Shown here one piece after another: positions 56,030 through 64,000 of a stretch of 64,000 bases of DNA. Positions within the stretch are counted from its first letter, which is position 1, and each line of letters opens with the position of its first letter. The notes below the pieces were generated by a model that saw nothing but the letters and a program-made list of their open reading frames with translations, ran no database searches and was not told the DNA's origin. The DNA is from Phytoseiulus persimilis (taxonomy: Eukaryota; Arthropoda; Arachnida; Mesostigmata; Phytoseiidae). The DNA lies in contig CM075103.1 in the NCBI GenBank assembly GCA_037576195.1, positions 8,742,001 to 8,806,000 on the forward strand. The letters run 5' to 3'. Both the position numbers and the translations under genes were made by a program.

Positions 56030-56960
56030 AATTTCGAGTGCTTTTTCAAAGCATACGTCTTCAGAGGTTCGAGAAATTATGCTACGAGTGTCAGAACTCG
56101 GCAAGAAATCACGTGCTATCGCTGTAATGACGAACACCTCCAAAAGTACGGTGAACAGAGTGCTCGAGAAGTATCGTCCATCAGGCTCGCTCCGAGACGC
56201 GCGCGAGCTCAACGGGGGAAATCTTGCTCATGTGAGTCGTGAAACAGTCACACACCGTCTCCGGAACGTCGGCTTTTTTGGCCGTCGCGGCCAGAGGAAG
56301 CCTTTGATCAGCAAGCGGTTGAATTTCGCCAGGGCTCATCAATGGTGGTCTCTAGATCAATGGGCGAAGGTGTCCTTCTCGAATCGAAATTCGAGCTGTT
56401 CCGTAGCCATGGGAGAGCGTAGGTCCGACGCCCTCGAGACGAGAAAGAGAGGAACGCGGTCAGATATCAGATACCCACAGTTGAATTCGGCGGTGGGAAT
56501 ATCATGGTATGGGGTGGATTCTCTCTGAATGGCGTCGTACCTCTGAGGAGAATCGAAGGTAAAATGGACGCCTTGATGTACAGTGACATAACGTAGAATC
56601 ATATGTTGCCATTCGTCCGAGAAAACATGCCTAGAGGTTGGGTCCTCCACCGAGACAACGATCCCAAGCACACTTCCGTCAGGCTCAAAAAATTTTCCAC
56701 CAAGCGGGAGGTTCCCGTGTTGGAGTGGTTCTCTCAATCCCCTGATCTGAACCCACTCGAGCACATATGGCAAGAGCTAAAGATGCACTTGAGATCGACA
56801 AATCACTCGAACAAGACAGAATTGTGGAATCATGTGGAAACTCTGTTGCTCAACTTTCCTCATGGACGCATACGAGCCTTGATCGAATCCATGCCACGTC
56901 CATGTGCTGCCGTGATGGAGTCCAGGGGCTATGCCACCAGATACTGAGCGAGAAATCGAC
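56030..56960 (+). pseudogene. Tc1-like transposase, frameshifted
   Basis: The first part, from about 56079, reads LRVSELGKKSRAIA with an HTH region, SRETVTHRLRNVGFFGR and KRLNFARAHQWW. At the first catalytic site the frame changes (FSN, then ESKFELF in the next frame) and the expected Asp is lost. The last part, 56603-56947, has WVLHRDNDPKHTS and SPDLNPLEHIWQELK with 34 residues between Asp and Glu (DD34E), ending RGYATRY. I could not see terminal inverted repeats. Confidence 0.8.
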
Positions 56961-56999
56961 CGATGCGAACGCATTCATTGAGCTGTCACTACTCCAGTC

Positions 57000-59930
57000 G
57001 ATATAAACTATGAAATCAGAATCTATGAGTGTGTTTTTTTCTCGTCGAACCTTAAGCAGCGCTTGTGGCGTGAAGCACGTGATTTTCCAGTCTGCACGGA
57101 GTGCCGACATCAGATTGGAGTGACTCCTATGAGCCCGTGAAGCCAGGATTTGGGAATCCATCTTCAATATTTCGAATGTTCACAATCCGAGGGTGAATAT
57201 ACAATACCGAAACTTCGCTGCATGCCATTCGCGAGCTCGGGGAACATATAGCGAAGAGTTCTTTGCTGATGGCACCTCGTTGTCATCGTTGGAATAGCGC
57301 ATCCTATGAATGACTAGCATAGTCTACTCTCCTTGAGATTTTTCGAAAGCTCAGGAGAATGATTACCCTGGGTGTAAGTAGAGGGCTTGTGTGGATGGAC
57401 AATATTAGACGCGGTCGTAGGAGAGTTCCACGGTGCGCTGGGTGTCCGTGGAAGTGTCCTGATGCTCGAGCCGATTTGGCCCGAAACTTCTGCTCATCAC
57501 ATTTTTGAAGGTAATAAAGAAAAATCCGTTCTGTCCTCGGTATTTATATCAGTTCTCATACTCGAGCTCCTAGGGTCATATGCTATCATCACTGTGAGAA
57601 TCAGCTGCGCAGCGCATGCATTTCTCGAAAAATTTGCGAAAAACGAGCCGGCCAAAAACTTTTCACCGCCACTGTAAGTATAGCTTTCAGTTCGGCAAGC
57701 TGTGGAAGGAGCTTTGAGATTGATTGAGTCGTATCTCCGCTCCAGGTCGAGCCAATCGCGACTCTCAAACCTGGCGGCTCTGTCGATCGAGCATGATGTC
57801 TCGAATAGCATCAATATTGTCAATGCGATATGCGATCGATGAATTCGCAATTATGAGAGCCCGCAAGATTCAGTTTTAGAGCTTGGATCTGTCTGGATGG
57901 TCAATTTCCTGGAGCGAATCAGTACTTTTGATGGTTTCACCAATGTCATCCTACCTGATGTACTTCATTTTCGTTGACCGCCCCGTGCACCGAAGACCTT
58001 TGTTACGCCACTAGACCGCAGACTCGGACTCGCCAGTCCGATCAGGCCGTATTCCTTGGACCCGTGGGAATCGCGAGTCCAAGTCCACGGGTACAGGCGG
58101 GGCGCGAAACCTTGTGTTTGGAGCCAGAAACATGCCTTGGTAATTGTGTGAACACGACATCGTGCAATGACCACGAGCGATTCGATCAGTCTGGGAAACA
58201 TACGACTCCAATCTTGACTCCTAGCTACGGAGAATGGGAACTCTCTGAGGGTCGGTGGGAAAGTTCGGCAGCGTTTCGTGTCCCCACAGTTGGAATCCCC
58301 GGTGCTATCATTCTCCCGACGAATGTCTGTCGTTCCGTGGCGTAAGATGAGCGTGGATCAATTCGATTTTCCGGGGCAATTTTTCTCCCGTCGGCTTCGA
58401 AAGAAGGATTCCTCCCGAGCAGCCTTCTGCCGGGGTCTATACTGGCCGTCCTCTTCTGCCGAATCGATCGATGGACACCGACTACCGTCGTCTGCCTGTT
58501 TCTGATTAGGCGCCAGTGATTCCCGAACCAAAGGCAGCCCCCAATCCCGGTCTTTACTCGCTCAGAATCTGAAATTTTGAGATCCGGAACCGTATCCAAG
58601 ATTTCACGGCCTCACCTGGACTCGTGGACTCGGACTCGTAGATTTCTGCGACCCCTAGTCAAGAGTTAGACACTTCTTCGGCACCGCCGCTCGGCAGCAT
58701 CGCGCGGAGCCGAACTCGAATTCGATTGTGGACTGTTCAAGTTAAGAACTTCGCACAGGAAAACAGTATACATCAGAGTCGAAGACAGTGAGGTGGTCTC
58801 TGAAAGCTGTGGAGACTTGATGATTTATCATCAAAACTCTCTTGGCCACTTACTGTTGTTGGTCGCGTGAGACACTCCTGGAAGGAAACGCATTACGGTT
58901 AACTTTGATCGGAATCAAGGTTCTGTCAACACATTACCAACACTCTGCAAGGAGTGTGCAAAAAACGGGTGGCCCGACAGGAGCGCCACGTTGAGGTGAG
59001 GGGGAATTCAGCGGGCCGAGGAATGAAGGGCGCAAACCTGGCGAGGACCAGGCCCGCCTGAAGACGTCCGACAAGTATGACACAGGAGTTTGTACTTAGT
59101 GACTTACCTGAGTCACCAATTCCTGATTCAAAGTTTCTGAGGGGCGAGGATTCACTGAATCGGGCATGGCTTCTTCGTTGTCGTGCGACCCGGTCAATGG
59201 GATCCGATCTATCGTTGGAAGTTCGAGCAATGCGCTGCCAAAAACTCTCCGTGCAGCACTTCTTTCTGCAAAACGCGAGAATCGATTGGATGGTGCTCAT
59301 CCTCAAGAATTAGGGGGACGTTGACAGCTTTAATCCCCTCTTTTTTCCGATACAAAGCTTCGGACCAATGTTTCTGTACGCGAGAAGCAAGTACAACATT
59401 CTGAGCCGTCAATTTCGCGTCCGCTGTCCGCCGCACGCCCGCTCGGGTATACTCAAGAAACGTGTCACGCGGTGAAGCGCTTGCGCCACGAAGATTCGTG
59501 CTGACATCACTTGCGCGTCATTGTGTGGGGTCTGAAGCGTCTCGCAAACCAAACCAGCCTTGCCGAGTTTGAAACAAATCCAGAGTCCCATTCAAAACGC
59601 ATTTTCATGCTCAGATCGGTTTCCAGTTTCCACTCTGAACTGTGGTCAAGGTGCAGCTTCTTCCACGGAACAGATCTTCTGACGGCTCCGTGACAAAGCA
59701 GCGGCACTTGAGTCCTTACGTCGAAGCCCATCCAAGCTGTGATTGTAACTTGTACCTTGAAGCGAAATGCGGCACCATCTCCAGGATCATTTGACCCTGA
59801 TACTAGGATTCGTTTTCCATTGCTTAAATTGAGTCAAACCCTCATGCCCAGGCAACCATCCGATGGCGATTCTTTCTCTATTATTGCTTCGATTAATCTG
59901 AACTGTCCTGCTTTCGTTCCAGCTCGTCCG
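57000..59930. other. Upstream of the ABC gene; weak exon candidates
   Basis: The frame 57387-57677 has a hydrophobic stretch (VFISVLILELLGSYAIITV) and runs into a consensus donor ACT/GTAAGT at 57674; another donor-like GGT/GTAAGT lies at 57371. These could be exons of a membrane protein. Minus frames at 58926-59731 are open but unrecognised. 58000-58100 contains palindromic ACTCGGACT/AGTCCAAGT segments. Confidence 0.3.
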
Positions 59931-62900
59931 GGGAGGAGCGAGGAACGACAACGTCAATGCTAAAGATGCAAACGATGGCGATGTTACCCACCTAAACGAG
60001 AACGCATCTCCTTCAAGAGACCCCTTGGATGCAAATAAGAGGATGCCGGACCATGTTGTGGACTTGGGTGGTCTCCGAGCCGGAAACCGGATGGAGGGAC
60101 ATCACAAAATATTGCTCGGAGAGACGGGTATTCGTCTGCCCCAAGGAAAAATGTGAATATAGCATTCACTAACTGGATCCTGTTGTATCCGTTAATCGCA
60201 CTACAAAGTTCGAAGGATGCTTCCCATAAAATCAGTGGTTTCGGATCAATCCCTGAAGAGATGAGGGAAACGGTTCTGCACTTTACCCAGCAGTTTCAAT
60301 TTCCCGATCCGTTCGGAACGCCGTCGACATATGTATTTGTTCCTCTCATCTTTCATTTCGATACAGTCCACGATATGACTGCTCACGTTCGCTTGTTTCA
60401 GCTACGCTTTGTTCGATGTCAGCGAAGACATGGGTCATCGCTCGAAGATCACTAAACTCGGAGAGATCTTCGGCATCGGTTGTCTTGGAGAGACACTCCT
60501 CCCAAAATGGATTGCGTCAACGCTGGAGAAGATCCCCCCTGGACGCGCTGTGGGTTACCTACCAGCGAAGCACGACGTCGATCAGCTCACCACGATCCAC
60601 GATTACTTGATTTTTCTCGGGGGAATCCATAAAATGTCCGCGAATCTGATACTGCGTAAGTTTAGCAGAAAACATCCTCGAGTTTCGCCGTGCCGAATTG
60701 GGAAAGAAACCGACGGGCTTCAAAAAGACTGGCATTTCAGATCCGTCGACTCGAAAATCGCTCCAAGTTATGATTACAAGCTGTTACTCGGTTTACAATT
60801 TCTGTCTGACCCATCCACAGAACGTTTCCGGGCTCTCTCAGAGCCGCTGCAGCTCCCGCACGAACGCTCTTCATTCGGGAGTATACCGTGTACGGATGTG
60901 CGCCGAGTGGACCTAGCAGCTGCTTTGATCCATTCGCCTTCGCTGCTGATCATCGACGAACCTTCATGGGAACAAGACGCGTCATCTCAGGAGAAGTGAG
61001 TTCTGCTGCTGTCGAATCAGCATTCGCCTTCTGTCTCGACAATAAAATGAAAGAGAAAAGACAAACGCGAGCTCGTTCACGCTGTCTCGGACAATTCAAG
61101 CGTCCAAAGTGAAAATCTGCCAAGGATCATTGGGTTATTCTTGCAGGATCCGGAATTTCCTCACGACGCTGACTCGTGACGACGATGTAACTGTCCTGCT
61201 CTTGACTGCACACCCCGACGCAGCAGGTCATGCCGACATTGTCGGCATCTTCGATCAAGGGCGACTCATTGCTGAAGATTCACCCGACAGACTTCTGCAC
61301 GAGTTCAAATGCGGAACTCTCGGAGAAGTTTTTCGCAAACTTCAGGATGGACAGCGAGGCAAAGTCGTTCGACACGGCGAAAGAGGCGAGGCTGTTATGG
61401 AAGACTGCCACCAGACCGCGTGGGAAACCGAACCAAAGGTCTGCGTGTTACATCCCTTATCAGACTAACAATCCTCCACCATAGGAGAGCGTGGATCTTA
61501 ACTGATGTGACACCTGTTTCCCAGAAGGCTCCGTTGTGCAAAGCTTCTTATGGAATGGAATTCACCTCGGCCTCCAAGGCGGTGACCGGCAGCTCCATCG
61601 GGTTAACTGAACAGCTCAAAATGCTCTTGGACCTATGGCGTCGGATTCTCTTGCTCATCGCATTTAAAAATATTATACTCGGGTTTCCCACAACGCTTTC
61701 GCGTTTACTGTGGGTCCAGTTCATCCTTATCTCGTGTTCCTACTTCATGCCCCCGTTGGACGGCTCCGAGACGCTCGCTGTGGTGAAATCGGGTGGCAAT
61801 TCAACCTTGGCGGAATCATTCCTCGATTCCTTGCCGAAAGACAGGATTCATCAACAACCTTATAGCCACCGGCTTGAGGCCCTTGCCAGTATGAAACGAG
61901 GCGAAACGTTCGCCGTGATGGAAATTGGACGGAACTTCACGACAGCTCCTCACTATCGATTCCAGTGCATATTCGCGACCGAAGACAACCAAACCTCACA
62001 CAGCTCCACGCTCGACATTGACCTCGAAACAATCGACCAAGAAACGAGATTCGTCTGGCTGCAAGAGATATTCATCGACGGCCCCAAGGTCAGTGTACCT
62101 ATAATGCCCTGCATGCTCTTCAGGGGTGGCGAGGAGACTTCTATAGGGAGCCACCGGCGAGTCCTGTCCTCTTGTCGAATGAATGAGGGTTAGTGTTATT
62201 TACACACGAGCTTCCTGACGTGGTATTCATACCGAGTTCCTCGCCGAATTCTTTGGTCGATCTAGGACTGGAATCTGGGATGGAGATTCGGTGAATATCT
62301 CCAAGTGTGCAGCTCGCCCACACTACCACATACTCCCCGAGGATCACAAGACTGATAAGCTTCTTCCACAATACTTCGATTCCAGGACTTCCAGCGGAAT
62401 ATTGTCAAAGCAAGGAACGCTTCCCATGCTCAAGTGAATTTGGAAATCCGTGATCCCGTCTACGGATCGAGATTTATAAGTCGATTCGAGTTCTTGGCAT
62501 ACAGGCTACTTGACCAGGTCCCTTTCTGGACAACAATGGTCCACGCGGCCCTCCAGACTCACGTCAATTCCTACGTTATCAACACGCGGCTAGCGTTAGC
62601 TGGAGTGACACCCTTTGAAATAATTGTTTCCACTCTTTTGCCACTGCTGTTCTTTCTGCTCCTACGTACAGCTGGCCTCCTCGTTTGTATATTCCTCTCA
62701 TACTGGGGTTGTCGGCTCTCACTGGAAGGATCACTAACCCTCGTCATCTGTCTGATAGTTGAGCAAGGTCTTCGAGGCATGGCCGTTGGACTCACGATTG
62801 CATCAGCTTGCCTTCCCGTCAGAACCAAGACTGGTCAAGAAGTATTCGAGTGTTTTTTTCAGTTTTGCACACTCTTCTCCGCATCGATTCTCATATACGG

Positions 62901-63611
62901 TGAGCATCGACAGTATTTGAAATGATATCAGTTTCGGACGGATCTCGCCGATCGTCCGAATTAAACGCTCATGTAATGTTCACGAATAAGCCAATCGTCC
63001 TGGGTAGACATGTATTCCCGTATTACGGGAAATGAATTCCGTAATACGGAATCACGGAAAAGATTTTCCGTAATACGGGATTACGGAAAAGGTCCCCGTC
63101 ATCGAATCAGGTGTGAATCTGGGCGAGAATATTTTCCGTTATACGGAATCAAGGCAATACATTTCCGTAATGCCGTGATACGGAAATGTTACCGTGAGCC
63201 GTAATACGGAAATACATGTGTAGTTCTGGGGGCATTTTCTCCGGATCATTCACATAGGCTTCGACTTCGTCAAGAGTGTGGGCGCCACTGCTCTAACAGT
63301 TCGATCGCTAACATCAGAAGGAACTTCGATTTTCAGTTGCGCTTTTGCCCCGCCACGTCATTCCGGACATTATTCGCAGCATGCGATACTATTTCCTACC
63401 CACGAGTTCCACTGAATCGCTCTTCTATATCATGTTTCGTGGCTGGGGCCTCGAGAAGAAGGAGGTCGCCATCGGGTTCACCGGGCTCGGACCGTGGACA
63501 GGATTCTTCGCCTTCTTCGTCGCTCTCTATGTTCTGTGCTTATCTTGTCTTACTATACCTTGGTTCAGACGATCGTTTGGCCTCCAAAGGCAACGAGTGT
63601 CGGTCGGATGA
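59931..63611 (+). CDS. ABCH-type ABC half transporter with degenerate ATPase motifs
   Basis: Six exons: 59931-60152 (5' edge uncertain), 60402-60995, 61147-61438, 61525-62088, 62386-62899, 63337-63611. All introns are GT-AG and all junctions keep frame, giving about 820 codons. The NBD comes first: GKIYAL leads to the Walker A place, which reads FDVSEDMGHRS and has lost GxxGxGKT. GYLPAKHD stands where GYMPQE is usual. The LSGGQ place reads SIPCTDVRR, followed by VDLAAALIHSPSLLIIDEP (Walker B kept) and LLLTAH (H-loop His kept). Then come the membrane domain, DPVYGS, five or six hydrophobic helices and SRGWG-like FRGWGLEKKEV near the end. Known relatives export lipids or xenobiotics; this copy probably cannot hydrolyse ATP. 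It is either a pseudoenzyme or an early pseudogene. Confidence 0.8.
63005..63222. mobile_element. 218-bp hAT-type MITE in the last ABC intron
   Basis: The ends are TAGACATGTATTCCCGTATT and, on the other strand, TACACATGTATTTCCGTATT. The flanks GTCCTGGG (62997-63004) and GTTCTGGG (63223-63230) form an 8-bp duplication with one change. The body is full of TTCCGTAATACGGAA palindromes. It lies wholly within the intron 62900-63336, leaving the splice sites untouched. Confidence 0.85.
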
Positions 63612-64000
63612 GCCGCGGATCCCTGTCTTGATACAGCGCCCTAGACTTGAATTTCGTCCCGCCTGATCTGTGTTCACGATGGTATCTCCACACTCATTCG
63701 CGTTTCCCTTGAAAACCACGCGTCCAAGGGGGAAATCCCCATGGATGAGCTCCCACGCTGATGGGGATCTGACAGTTCCCCCGATCTCATTGACATCCAT
63801 CACAGTGACGCCGCTTTTCGGCGCTGCCTTTCAAGGAACTCCCCATGAAAACGTCTTCGATCGAGAAATCACAAAACATCCAAGCGGGCTTGGGCCTCGG
63901 CCTCATTCCGTTTATGGAATCAATCAAGAAATTATCTTTGAGTGTCGTAAAGCTCATTCTTCGGGCAGCTTGCACCCCTATGTGTTCCACTGGTCTTGTT
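63612..64000. other. Downstream of the ABC gene; possible partial frame
   Basis: From the ATG at 63845 a plus frame stays open to the window end (about 52 codons, starting MKTSSIEKSQ). It is too short to identify. No polyadenylation signal was located with confidence. Confidence 0.25.

Overview
The window looks like nuclear DNA of an arthropod, most likely a mite or other chelicerate. The reasons are an ABCH-type ABC transporter gene (a subfamily typical of arthropods) with short GT-AG introns, many mariner/Tc1, hAT, Copia and R1-clade elements, TATA-type promoters, and the absence of any bacterial gene order, rRNA or recognisable tRNA. The species assignment is inference.

Layout. (1) 0-28 kb is a segmental tandem array. 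One unrecognised gene (about 447 codons) occurs at 3.1, 7.9, 17.2 and 26.4 kb. Each copy has its own TATA promoter, 5' UTR intron and upstream block; the fourth copy is a pseudogene. The main period is about 9.25 kb and the first spacing is 4.77 kb. Two hAT elements with 8-bp target-site duplications (TSDs) sit inside the units, and unoccupied versions of both sites survive in the older units, so part of the history can be ordered. (2) 28.4-30.4 kb holds a broken Mutator-like transposase gene. (3) 30.6-35.4 kb is a 45-bp minisatellite split by a solo Copia-type LTR (5-bp TSD) and a 5'-truncated R1-clade retrotransposon (13-bp TSD). Decayed relatives of the 45-bp unit occur near 2, 14.7 and 24 kb. 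(4) 35.5-49.2 kb is a nest of insertions. An R1-clade element is invaded by a mariner fragment and by a Copia element with TSD GGGAC. The Copia element itself carries a hAT derivative (8-bp TSD) and a Tc1/Tc3 element (TA duplication) in its 3' LTR. (5) 49.2-57 kb carries a 66-bp minisatellite, a complete and apparently intact mariner transposon, an orphan fifth copy of the gene-family promoter inside a 145-bp inverted repeat, a MULE fragment beside a foldback element, a fragment of a second non-LTR element and a broken Tc1 element. (6) 59.9-63.6 kb is an ABCH transporter gene whose six exons join in frame, but whose nucleotide-binding domain has lost Walker A and the signature motif.

Host genes are few: the tandem gene family, the ABC transporter and some weak exon candidates. 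The strongest results are the ordered duplication/insertion history, the intact mariner, the five promoter copies and the degenerate ABC protein. I found no CRISPR array, defence island or biosynthetic cluster.
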